From the NCBI RefSeq assembly GCF_022288825.1, contig NZ_JAKOOW010000077.1, positions 1 through 34,717 of the forward strand: DNA of 34,717 bases, given 5' to 3'. A model generated the notes under the pieces. That model ran no database searches and was not told the origin of the DNA. It was given only the letters and a program-made list of their open reading frames with translations. The stretch comes from Kingella pumchi. GTDB taxonomy: Bacteria > Pseudomonadota > Gammaproteobacteria > Burkholderiales > Neisseriaceae. This document shows, piece by piece, positions 15,214 through 23,041 of this stretch. The position numbers and the translations under genes were made by a program. Every line of letters begins with the position of its first letter. Positions within the stretch are counted from its first letter, which is position 1.

Positions 15214-16808
15214 TGTCCGTTCTCCTTATCGTCGTCGGTCAGGGTGGTGTCGCGCTTCCAGGGCAGCAGCGACAGTAGGATGGCCAGCAGCGGCAGCGCG
15301 GCGGCCATGCCCCAGCCGAACAGGTTGAGAAATTCGGTGGGATAGCCGCTGTAGTTGTTTTTCAGCAGCTCGCGGGTGTCGCTGAACAGCATGTAGCCGA
15401 GCACGGCGACGGTGGCGGTAACGCACACCATCCACAGGGTGCCGACTTTGAACGAAGACACGCTGTTGATGTGCCGGCGCAGCACCGGCAGCATTTTGGC
15501 CAGCAGCAGGGCGAGCACATACAGCGCGCCGCCGGCGACGATGCCGTAGGTATTGACGAATTTGTCCAAAGTGTCGAGCACCGGCAGGCCGGTGGTGGTG
15601 CCGAACAGCAGGGTGGACACCACCGCCATCGGCACGCCGACGGCAAAGGTGGAACTGACGCGGCCGAGTTCCATTTTGTCCTGCACCGCAGCGATAACCA
15701 CTTCCAGAATCGAAATCAGCGAAGTCAGGCCGGCAAACACCAGCGAGCCGAAAAACAGTACGCCGATCAGGGCGCCGAAAGGGGCTTTGCTGATGATGGT
15801 GGGAAAGGCGATAAAGGCCAGGCCGATGCCGTTGGACGCGACTTCGCTCACTTCCTTGTCGGCGGCCGTAGCCATAAAGCCCAGCGCCGCGAATACGCCC
15901 AGGCCGGCCAGCAGTTCAAAGCTGCTGTTGGCAAAGCCCACCACCATGCCAGTGCCGGTCAGGTCGGATTTTTTCTTCAGATAGGAAGAGTAGGTAACCA
16001 TAATGCCGAAGCAGATGGAAAGCGAGAAGAAAATCTGGCCGTAGGCCGCCACCCATACTTTGGGCTCGGTCAGCTTGCTCCAATCGGGGGTGAACAGCGC
16101 GTCCAAGCCTTTGGCGGCGCCCGGCAGCGTGAGCGACACGCCCACCAGCACCACAAACATTACCAGCAGCAGCGGCATAAAGAAGCTGGACGAGCGGGCA
16201 ACGCCGTTTTGCACGCCCAAGGCCAGAATCAGCAGGGTTGCCACCCACACGCCGATCAGCGGGCCGACCACGCTGCCGACAAATTCCAGCCCGATATCGG
16301 TATGGTCGGCCATTTTCAGAAAATTGCTGAAAAAGAAAGCGCTGGGATCGGCGCCCCAGGCGGCGCCGAGCGAGAAATAGGTATAGCTCGCCGCCCAGCC
16401 GATAATCACCGCGTAGTAAATGCTGATGATGACGTTGATCAGCACCTGCCACCAGCCGAAGGTTTCAAAGTAACGGCTGATGCGGCGGAATGCCAGCGGC
16501 GCCGAGCCGCGGTAGCGGTGGCCGATGGCGTAGTCGAGAAACAAAAGCGGGATGCCGGCGGTAAGCAGCGCCACCAGATAGGGCAGGATAAACGCCCCGC
16601 CGCCGTTTTCGTAGGCCACATAAGGAAAGCGCCAGATATTGCCCAAGCCGACGGCCGAGCCGATGGCGGCAAACATAAACGCGCGGCGGTTGGAAAAGGT
16701 TTCACGCTCCGGCGCGTCGGGAGTAACGATTGTCGGCGACTCCCATGCGGATGCGGAAGAAGTTTCGCCTGATTGCGTATTGGGCGTGTGTGTAGTGTTG
16801 TCAGACAC
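15210..16808 (-). CDS. Sodium-dependent NSS-family amino-acid transporter
   Basis: A 532-residue inner-membrane neurotransmitter:sodium symporter homologue, likely importing methionine, alanine or a related amino acid with Na+. The family signature in the first membrane segment reads AAIGSAVGLGNIWRFPYVAYENGGGAF near residue 45. About 12 membrane segments follow. GTG 16808 is preferred over longer readings because AGGAG sits nine bases upstream; it gives a 40-residue polar N-terminal tail rich in Thr and Ser. The gene overlaps a MetS-type small subunit, which supports the MetP class. Substrate is inferred from that pairing only. Confidence 0.9.
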   Translation of the reverse strand: MSDNTTHTPNTQSGETSSASAWESPTIVTPDAPERETFSNRRAFMFAAIGSAVGLGNIWRFPYVAYENGGGAFILPYLVALLTAGIPLLFLDYAIGHRYRGSAPLAFRRISRYFETFGWWQVLINVIISIYYAVIIGWAASYTYFSLGAAWGADPSAFFFSNFLKMADHTDIGLEFVGSVVGPLIGVWVATLLILALGVQNGVARSSSFFMPLLLVMFVVLVGVSLTLPGAAKGLDALFTPDWSKLTEPKVWVAAYGQIFFSLSICFGIMVTYSSYLKKKSDLTGTGMVVGFANSSFELLAGLGVFAALGFMATAADKEVSEVASNGIGLAFIAFPTIISKAPFGALIGVLFFGSLVFAGLTSLISILEVVIAAVQDKMELGRVSSTFAVGVPMAVVSTLLFGTTTGLPVLDTLDKFVNTYGIVAGGALYVLALLLAKMLPVLRRHINSVSSFKVGTLWMVCVTATVAVLGYMLFSDTRELLKNNYSGYPTEFLNLFGWGMAAALPLLAILLSLLPWKRDTTLTDDDKENGQ

Positions 16809-17160
16809 GGTAAAGATTCTCCTAAAAATGGTTTGCCGATATCGCGCCGCGGTGTGTAAAAAGCGCACACAAGGCAGCAGATTCAGGTAATTAAATGTAA
16901 ATGTTTGCGATATTGGCGGCTTGAATCGTAAAACAAAAGGCCGGCTGCGGCAAGCGCGCGTGCGACAAAAGCCGGCGCAGGCAGCCTGAAAAAAGCGCGC
17001 CGGCAGCATTTTGCCGCCAAAAAACTGCGGTAAATTTCCAGTTAATAATAATTGCTGCCGTTTATTTGTAAGATGCGGCAAACTGGTTTACATTGCCGCC
17101 ACGCCTGCCGCCCGAAGCGGTGGCGAGCGCAATTTCCACAACCGTCACAGGAGTCTGATG
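16809..17160. other. Intergenic region between divergent NSS transporter and comEA
   Basis: It contains the ribosome sites of both genes and one uptake sequence near 16980. I see no promoter good enough to call on either strand, and no gene. Confidence 0.5.
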
Positions 17161-17541
17161 ATGAAAAAACTGTTGTTTATCCTTTTTGCCGCTTTGAGCT
17201 TTTCCTTTGCCGCCGCCGTGGTCGATATCAATACCGCCACCGCACAAGAACTGACCACGATTAAAGGCATCGGCGCGAAAACCGCCGAAAAAATCGTTGC
17301 CTACCGCGAAGCCAACGGCCCCTTTAAATCGGTGGACGATCTGACCAAAGTCAGCGGCATCAAAGAAAAACGGCTGGACAAAATCCGCGCCGAGCTGACA
17401 GTCGGCGGTGCCGGCTCAGCGAAAGCGGCGGCAGCCAAGCCCGCCACCGGCAAAGCCGCCGGTAAAGCAGCCGACAAAGCCGCCGCAGCCAAAGAAGCCG
17501 TTAAAGAAAAAGCCGCGCCGGCCAAGCCCGCCGCCAAATAA
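17161..17541 (+). CDS. comEA: ComEA-like competence DNA-binding protein with Ala/Lys tail
   Basis: A 126-residue periplasmic protein that binds incoming DNA and draws it through the outer membrane during transformation. The signal peptide is MKKLLFILFAALSFSFAAA. The double helix-hairpin-helix domain runs from VDINTATAQELTTIKGIG to KEKRLDKIRAEL (about residues 21-79). The last 45 residues are almost only Ala, Lys, Pro and Gly (KAAAAKPATGKAAGKAADKA ...), a histone-H1-like extension longer than in the short neisserial ComE proteins I know. ATG 17161 sits seven bases after AGGAG; the ATG just before it is spaced less well. Confidence 0.9.
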   Translation: MKKLLFILFAALSFSFAAAVVDINTATAQELTTIKGIGAKTAEKIVAYREANGPFKSVDDLTKVSGIKEKRLDKIRAELTVGGAGSAKAAAAKPATGKAAGKAADKAAAAKEAVKEKAAPAKPAAK

Positions 17542-17561
17542 TCCCGTCGCACCCACCCGCA

Positions 17562-17591
17562 CCCCGCACGTTTCGATGTGCGGGGTTTTTT
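17562..17591 (+). terminator. Rho-independent terminator of comEA
   Basis: CCCCGCAC and GTGCGGGG form an eight-pair stem with an eight-base loop, followed directly by TTTTTT. The T run leads into an uptake sequence. Confidence 0.9.
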
Positions 17592-17726
17592 CAGGCTGCC
17601 CAAACGGCAAAGCAGCCTGAAAGCCCGTTTCGCATCTTTCAGGCTGCTTTTTCAGGCAAGCAGGCAGCCTGAAAGCGCCGCTCCGTATTTTTCAGGCTGC
17701 CTTCGGACGGTCAGGCAGCCTGAAAA
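17590..17726. repeat. Cluster of uptake sequences upstream of polA
   Basis: Six or more full or near copies of AGGCAGCCTGAA in both orientations within about 140 bases, forming several possible hairpins. It fills most of the comEA-polA gap. Confidence 0.85.
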
Positions 17727-17749
17727 CCATGTGTCTGCGGCATTCGCTA

Positions 17750-17755
17750 TATAAT
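17750..17755 (+). promoter_or_regulatory. Possible -10 element for polA
   Basis: TATAAT within TATATAAT, 39 bases before the polA ATG. No good -35 hexamer is found at 16-18 bases, so this rests on the -10 alone. Confidence 0.35.
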
Positions 17756-17793
17756 CCGCCGTTTCCCAACCCATCCGCAAAGGCAGCCTGAAC

Positions 17794-20589
17794 ATGTCTT
17801 CTTCCCGCCCCACCCTCCTGCTCGTCGACGGCTCTTCCTATCTCTACCGCGCCTACCACGCGATGGCGCAGCTTACCGCGCCCGACGGCGCGCCCACAGG
17901 GGCGATGTACGGCGTGTTGAACATGTTGCGGCGGCTGCGTGCGGATTATGTGCACGACTATTGCGCGGTGGTGTTTGACGCGAAAGGCAAAAATTTCCGC
18001 CATGAAATGTTTGCCGACTACAAAGCCACGCGCCCGCCGATGCCCGACGATTTGCGCCCGCAGGCCGAAGCGCTGCCCGATTTGGTGCGGCTGATGGGCT
18101 GGCCTGTGCTGGTGGTGCCGCAGGTGGAAGCGGATGACGTCATCGGCACGCTGGCGGCGCAGGGCGGCGCGGCGGGCTGGGACGTGGTGATTTCCACCGG
18201 CGACAAAGACATGGCGCAGCTGGTGAACGAGCGCGTTACGCTGGTCAACACGATGAGCGGCGAAACGCTGGACATTGACGGCGTAAAAGCCAAATTCGGC
18301 GTGCGCCCCGACCAAATCCGCGACTATCTCGCGCTGATGGGCGACAAAGTAGACAACGTGCCGGGCGTGGAAAAATGCGGGCCGAAAACGGCGGTGAAAT
18401 GGCTCGAAGCCTATGAAACTTTGGCGGGCGTGATGGAACATGCGGGCGACATCAAGGGCAAAGTGGGCGAAAACCTGCAAGCCGCGCTCTCGCAACTGCC
18501 CTTGTCCTACGATTTGGTTACGATTAAAACCGATGTGGATTTGCACGCGGAGCTGGTCGACGGCCTCGAAAGCCTGCGCCGTACGCCGCCCAAATGGGCG
18601 CAGCTGGCGGCCGATTTCAAACGCTGGGGCTTCAAAACTTGGCTCAAAGAGGCCGAAAACCGGATGCACGAAGCGGCCGACGGCGATTTGTTCGGCAGCG
18701 CCGATGTGGGCGAAATCGCCGCTTTGGCATTAGAGATGCCGTCTGAAAAGCAGCCTGAAAAAGCCGCCGCGCCCGAAAAGCTCAATTATCAGGCGGTTAC
18801 TACAGAAACCGAGCTTGCCGCCTTGTTGGACAAATTATCCAAAACCGAACGCATCGGCATCGACACCGAAACCACGTCGCTTGATGCGATGAACGCGCAG
18901 CTCGTAGGCATCAGCATCGCATTCCAAGCAGGCGAAGCTGTGTATATCCCGCTCGGCCACAGCATGACTGCCGCGCCGCAGCAGCTTGATTTACAAAACA
19001 CATTAGGCCGTCTGAAACCCTATTTGGAAAACGGCAGCCTGAAAAAAATCGGCCAGAATCTGAAATACGACCAACACGTTTTTGCCAACTACGGCATTGC
19101 GTTGCGCGGTATTGCGGGCGATGCGATGCTGGCTTCGTATATTGTCGAGAGCCATTTGGGACACGGTTTGGACGAATTGTCCGAACGCTGGCTCGGCCTG
19201 CCGACGATTACTTACGAATCCTTGTGCGGCAAGGGCGCGAAGCAGATTTCTTTTGCCGATGTCGCCATTGAGCAAGCCACCGAATACGCCGCGCAAGACG
19301 CGGATTTCGCCCTGCGCCTCGAAGCGCATTTGCGCGCGCAGATGGACGACAAACAGCTTGAAATGTACCACGATATGGAATTGCCCGTAGCCCAAGTATT
19401 GTTTGAAATGGAGCGCAACGGCGTGCACATCGACCGCGCCGAGCTGGCCGCACAAAGCAGCGAGTTGGGCGCGGCCTTGCTGAAACTCGAAGAGCAGGCA
19501 TTTCAGACGGCCGGACAGCCGTTTAATCTCAATTCGCCCAAGCAGCTTCAAGAAATCCTGTTCGACAAAATGGGCATCCCTACCAAAGGTCTGAAAAAAA
19601 CCGCATCCGGCGGCATCTCCACCAACGAAGCCGTACTCGAACAGCTCGCGCCCGATTATCCGCTGCCGAAAATCATCTTGGAAAACCGCAGCCTGGCCAA
19701 ACTCAAATCCACCTACACCGACAAGCTGCCCGAAATGATCAACCCGCGCACCGGTCGCGTGCACACCACCTATTCCCAAGCCGTCGCCATCACCGGCCGC
19801 CTTGCCAGCAGCAATCCCAACCTGCAAAACATCCCCATCCGCACCGCCGAAGGCCGCCGCGTGCGCCGTGCCTTTACCGCGCCCGAAGGCCGTCTGATCG
19901 TGTCGGCCGACTACTCGCAAATCGAGCTGCGCATCATGGCGCATTTGTCGGGCGACAAAACCCTGATTGCCGCCTTCCAAAACGGCGAAGACGTACACCG
20001 CCGCACCGCCGCCGAAGTGTTCGGCATCGCGCCCGAAAACGTCAGCCACGAGCAGCGCCGCTACGCCAAAACCATCAACTTCGGCCTGATTTACGGCATG
20101 GGTCAATACGGCCTGGCCAAATCGCTGGGCATCGACAATTTGTCCGCCAAAAACTTTATCGACCGCTATTTCGCCCGCTACCCGGGCGTGGCCGAATACA
20201 TGCAGCGCACCAAAGAAGAAGCCGCCGCCCAAGGCTACGTCGAAACCCTGTTCGGCCGCCGCCTGTATCTGCCCGACATCCGCGCCAAAAACGCCAACGC
20301 CCGCGCCGGCGCCGAGCGTGCCGCCATCAACGCCCCCATGCAGGGCACCGCCTCCGACCTCATCAAACGCGCCATGATCGCCGTATCCGAGCGCCTGCAT
20401 TCAGACGGCCTACAAAGCAAACTGATTATGCAGGTGCATGACGAATTGGTGTTGGAAGTAGTGGAATCGGAACTCGAAACCGTAAAAGCAATGCTGCCGC
20501 AAGTGATGGCCGAAGTGGCGCAAGGCCGTCTGAACGTGCCGCTGTTGGCGGAAGTGGGAGTGGGCATGGATTGGGATGGGGCGCATTGA
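17794..20589 (+). CDS. polA: DNA polymerase I
   Basis: A 931-residue repair and replication polymerase with all three domains. The 5' nuclease begins LLLVDGSSYLYRAYHAM. The 3'-5' exonuclease has GIDTETTSLDAM near residue 355, so proofreading acids are kept. The polymerase has SADYSQIELRIM near 704, the O-helix KTINFGLIYGMGQYG near 762 and MQVHDELVLEV near 879. The linker before the proofreading domain (EMPSEKQPEKAAAPEK) is encoded by two uptake sequences of different dialects in tandem. The distal half carries three AGGCCGTCTGAA copies instead of the local dialect, suggesting a mosaic gene. The 5' edge has a dense uptake-sequence cluster. Confidence 0.97.
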   Translation: MSSSRPTLLLVDGSSYLYRAYHAMAQLTAPDGAPTGAMYGVLNMLRRLRADYVHDYCAVVFDAKGKNFRHEMFADYKATRPPMPDDLRPQAEALPDLVRLMGWPVLVVPQVEADDVIGTLAAQGGAAGWDVVISTGDKDMAQLVNERVTLVNTMSGETLDIDGVKAKFGVRPDQIRDYLALMGDKVDNVPGVEKCGPKTAVKWLEAYETLAGVMEHAGDIKGKVGENLQAALSQLPLSYDLVTIKTDVDLHAELVDGLESLRRTPPKWAQLAADFKRWGFKTWLKEAENRMHEAADGDLFGSADVGEIAALALEMPSEKQPEKAAAPEKLNYQAVTTETELAALLDKLSKTERIGIDTETTSLDAMNAQLVGISIAFQAGEAVYIPLGHSMTAAPQQLDLQNTLGRLKPYLENGSLKKIGQNLKYDQHVFANYGIALRGIAGDAMLASYIVESHLGHGLDELSERWLGLPTITYESLCGKGAKQISFADVAIEQATEYAAQDADFALRLEAHLRAQMDDKQLEMYHDMELPVAQVLFEMERNGVHIDRAELAAQSSELGAALLKLEEQAFQTAGQPFNLNSPKQLQEILFDKMGIPTKGLKKTASGGISTNEAVLEQLAPDYPLPKIILENRSLAKLKSTYTDKLPEMINPRTGRVHTTYSQAVAITGRLASSNPNLQNIPIRTAEGRRVRRAFTAPEGRLIVSADYSQIELRIMAHLSGDKTLIAAFQNGEDVHRRTAAEVFGIAPENVSHEQRRYAKTINFGLIYGMGQYGLAKSLGIDNLSAKNFIDRYFARYPGVAEYMQRTKEEAAAQGYVETLFGRRLYLPDIRAKNANARAGAERAAINAPMQGTASDLIKRAMIAVSERLHSDGLQSKLIMQVHDELVLEVVESELETVKAMLPQVMAEVAQGRLNVPLLAEVGVGMDWDGAH
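18736..18759 (+). repeat. Tandem uptake sequences of two dialects inside polA
   Basis: ATGCCGTCTGAA (AT-DUS, 12/12) at 18736-18747 is followed immediately by AAGCAGCCTGAA (11/12 to the local dialect). They encode the inter-domain linker. Confidence 0.9.
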
Positions 20590-20626
20590 AAATTATTATC
20601 TACTAATTTTAAATAAGGATTATTTA

Positions 20627-22042
20627 ATGAAGATTAAGCAAGAAATAGAATTAAACAAAAAATTAAAACGATTAAAAAAAATTGCTAATCTAAATAGCAA
20701 GGTAAATTTTTCAAAGAAAATTAAGTCATTTATTTATGAAAATTGGAAAATTTTTATTGCTTTCTTATTTTCAGTCTGCTTAATAATTATTCCGTGGAGT
20801 TATCTTAATCATATTAATTCTATTTATTTATTACAAGATGTTTTATCTTCTTCTAAGATGTGGGTTGGAGCTTTTTACTTATTAATTTTTGTATTATTTT
20901 TTTGTTTGTTTATGCCTTTGTCTGTCCCATCAATGTACGTTTGGATTCTAAATAAATTAAAAATAGGAGAGAATAATAAAGAAATACAAAAAAAGCTTAC
21001 TCTCACTCTTTTAATCCCCCCGATGCTTTCGTTAATATTAATATGGGTAGGATATTTTTACACCTACAAAGGTGATGGGGCGTTAAAATATTATTTTTTA
21101 ATTATGCTACTTTCTCCTTCTATATTATGTATATTTTATTGTTTAGGTTCTAAAGATGAACGCATCGTATTGCCTTTAACGTTTGCATCATTTCTAGTAG
21201 GTGTATGCTTAATATCTAACATAATATTAAATTATATACATGAGGATGTTTTGATATCTTTTATTTGTGTTTCAATAATCTCCATCATGATTTACTGGGC
21301 AATTTATTCATTAAATTTTAATAGGTTGGGGGATGTTGAAGTGCTAAATAAAGACAAGAGTAAAGCCCGGTTTCATGATACAATACGTGCCTATCTGTTG
21401 CTTGCTGGCGTGGTATTTGGTTTTAACATTATATTATTTTTGCCATTTTTGCTTTTTATTGCTTCAATATCTCCAAATGCTATTTTAAATGGTGGGGATT
21501 ATGATCAAATTATGCGGAATTTAAGTCAGGCAATATACTCAACTTTAATTTTGGTTATTTATATTTTTTCTATTTTATTTCATTCGTCTTTTAATTTTAT
21601 TAGTCGAAGTGAATTGATAAAGACAATTGTTTCTGTGTGGTTGGTTAGTTTTTTGTTGTTTATTATGGCGGTTTTTTTTATGGATAGTTACCCTATATTT
21701 ATAATAAATTCAATGCGAAATATGGGGTATATTGAAGATAAACGTGATGCAAGGTGGTATGCTTTAGACGAAAGATTCATTCAATGGGGAAGGAACCAAG
21801 AGATTTTTGTAAAAAATAAGATGATTTATTCGGTTGATCCGATATGTTTAAAAAAGAATTATGAATTAATTGATCTTATTGAAAAAGGCAAGGATGACGT
21901 TTCTTATCAATTATATGGATATATGGCATGGAATCTTGGACAAACTAAAGTTTTTTGCCCTGTAACTGTTTCAATAGGTAGTGAGGTTGGGGAGAAGTGT
22001 TGGCATATCCCAAGTCAGTATTTATATCTAATGCCTAAGTAA
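20627..22042 (+). CDS. Unrecognised AT-rich multi-pass membrane protein
   Basis: A 471-residue protein with about nine predicted membrane segments, e.g. FIAFLFSVCLIIIPWSYL near residue 43 and VSVWLVSFLLFIMAVFFM near 350. A basic N-terminal helix (EIELNKKLKRLKKIANL) and a soluble C-terminal part of about 100 residues with paired Cys residues (FCPVTVSIGSEVGEKCWHIP) flank the membrane region. I recognise no family. ATG 20627 has AAGGA seven bases upstream. Base composition is far more AT-rich than polA and the phosphatase on either side, codons are AT-biased and no uptake sequence occurs in 1.4 kb, all consistent with foreign origin. An alternative start at 20576 would overlap polA. Confidence 0.75.
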   Translation: MKIKQEIELNKKLKRLKKIANLNSKVNFSKKIKSFIYENWKIFIAFLFSVCLIIIPWSYLNHINSIYLLQDVLSSSKMWVGAFYLLIFVLFFCLFMPLSVPSMYVWILNKLKIGENNKEIQKKLTLTLLIPPMLSLILIWVGYFYTYKGDGALKYYFLIMLLSPSILCIFYCLGSKDERIVLPLTFASFLVGVCLISNIILNYIHEDVLISFICVSIISIMIYWAIYSLNFNRLGDVEVLNKDKSKARFHDTIRAYLLLAGVVFGFNIILFLPFLLFIASISPNAILNGGDYDQIMRNLSQAIYSTLILVIYIFSILFHSSFNFISRSELIKTIVSVWLVSFLLFIMAVFFMDSYPIFIINSMRNMGYIEDKRDARWYALDERFIQWGRNQEIFVKNKMIYSVDPICLKKNYELIDLIEKGKDDVSYQLYGYMAWNLGQTKVFCPVTVSIGSEVGEKCWHIPSQYLYLMPK

Positions 22043-22248
22043 TTTTAACGATACTGAGCCAACTCTAATTTTTTTAGGATAAGTGTAAATCCTTTAGATA
22101 AGCAAGCATAATTTGGGTTACTAGGCCCAACAAACAGCATACTTGAATCAGCTTAAAAATACTGGGTTTGCAACCTAGTCTACCCGCAATAAAAAGCAGC
22201 CTGAAATCCTTTTTTCAGGCTGCCACAACCCCAATACAGAGAACTCCC

Positions 22249-22860
22249 ATGCGTTTCCCCACCCTTCTCCTTTGCGTCCTGCTGTCCGCCCCTGTGGCGG
22301 CTGTCGGCACCGCTTCCGAAGCCGCCGCGCCCTATCAGTGGGCGGTGCCGGTTAAACAAGATGCCAATCTTTACCGCATCGACGCCAAGCTCTACCGCAG
22401 CGAGCAGCTGACCCGTGCCGATGCGGCGGCGGTGCGCGGTTTGGGCGTCAAAAGCGTGGTCAATCTGCGCCATTTCCGCCGCAGCAGCAACCGCAGCGCG
22501 CTGGCGGGTTTGGATATCGAGCTGTTGAACAAGCCGCTGCGGGCGTGGAAGATTACGCCCAAAGAGATTGCCGAGACGCTGTTTCTGATTGAAAAACAGC
22601 AGCAAAAAGGCGCGGTGCTGATCCACTGCTACCACGGCGCCGACCGCACCGGCCTGATTTCCGGCATGTACCGCATTGTTTATCAGGGCTGGCCGGTGGA
22701 GGAAGCGCGGCGCGAGATGCAGCAGGGGCCTTACGGCTATCACAGCGTCTGGCGCAATATCGGCCGGCTGTTTTCCGATGAAAACGTGCGCCAGGTACGC
22801 GCGGAACTGGAAGCGCTGCGGCAGTTGGACGAGTTGAGACGGCAAGACATCGAGCGATAA
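22249..22860 (+). CDS. Secreted dual-specificity/tyrosine phosphatase
   Basis: A 203-residue protein with a signal peptide (MRFPTLLLCVLLSAPVAAVG) and a cysteine-phosphatase domain. The catalytic loop is HCYHGADRTG with Cys127 and Arg133 (CX5R). Upstream are YRSEQLTRADAAAVRGLG and VVNLRHFRR, the typical start of the DSP fold. It should act in the periplasm or outside the cell on phosphotyrosine, phosphoinositide or similar substrates; the actual target is unknown. ATG 22249 was chosen because it begins the signal peptide; the upstream in-frame stretch passes through an uptake-sequence hairpin. It ends before an uptake-sequence terminator. Confidence 0.85.
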   Translation: MRFPTLLLCVLLSAPVAAVGTASEAAAPYQWAVPVKQDANLYRIDAKLYRSEQLTRADAAAVRGLGVKSVVNLRHFRRSSNRSALAGLDIELLNKPLRAWKITPKEIAETLFLIEKQQQKGAVLIHCYHGADRTGLISGMYRIVYQGWPVEEARREMQQGPYGYHSVWRNIGRLFSDENVRQVRAELEALRQLDELRRQDIER

Positions 22861-22873
22861 ACGTTTTTATTCA

Positions 22874-22912
22874 AGGCAGCCTGAAAGCCGTTTACACGCT
22901 TTCAGGCTGCCT
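22874..22912 (+). terminator. Uptake-sequence terminator of the phosphatase gene
   Basis: A 14-base-pair stem from inverted AGGCAGCCTGAA copies around an 11-base loop, followed by GCTTTT. Two further copies (22952-22963 and 22975-22986) lie in the ilvD leader. TATAAAAT at 22928-22935 may be the ilvD -10, with no clear -35. Confidence 0.65.
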
Positions 22913-23041
22913 GCTTTTGCCGCTTGGTATAAAATGGGCGCCTTTTTCCGTTTCAGGCTGCCTGAAACCGCAAAAGGCAGCCTGAAAGCTGTTTCAACAA
23001 ACACTTAACTAATCAAAATTGCGAAAACAGGACACACAACC

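Noticed and set aside
15471..16772. 433-codon plus-strand frame opposite the NSS transporter
   Set aside because: Gln/His-rich antisense of membrane-protein codons, with no start signal.
19003..20400. 465-codon minus-strand frame within polA
   Set aside because: It is antisense to the polymerase domain and Gly/Phe-rich from codon mirroring.
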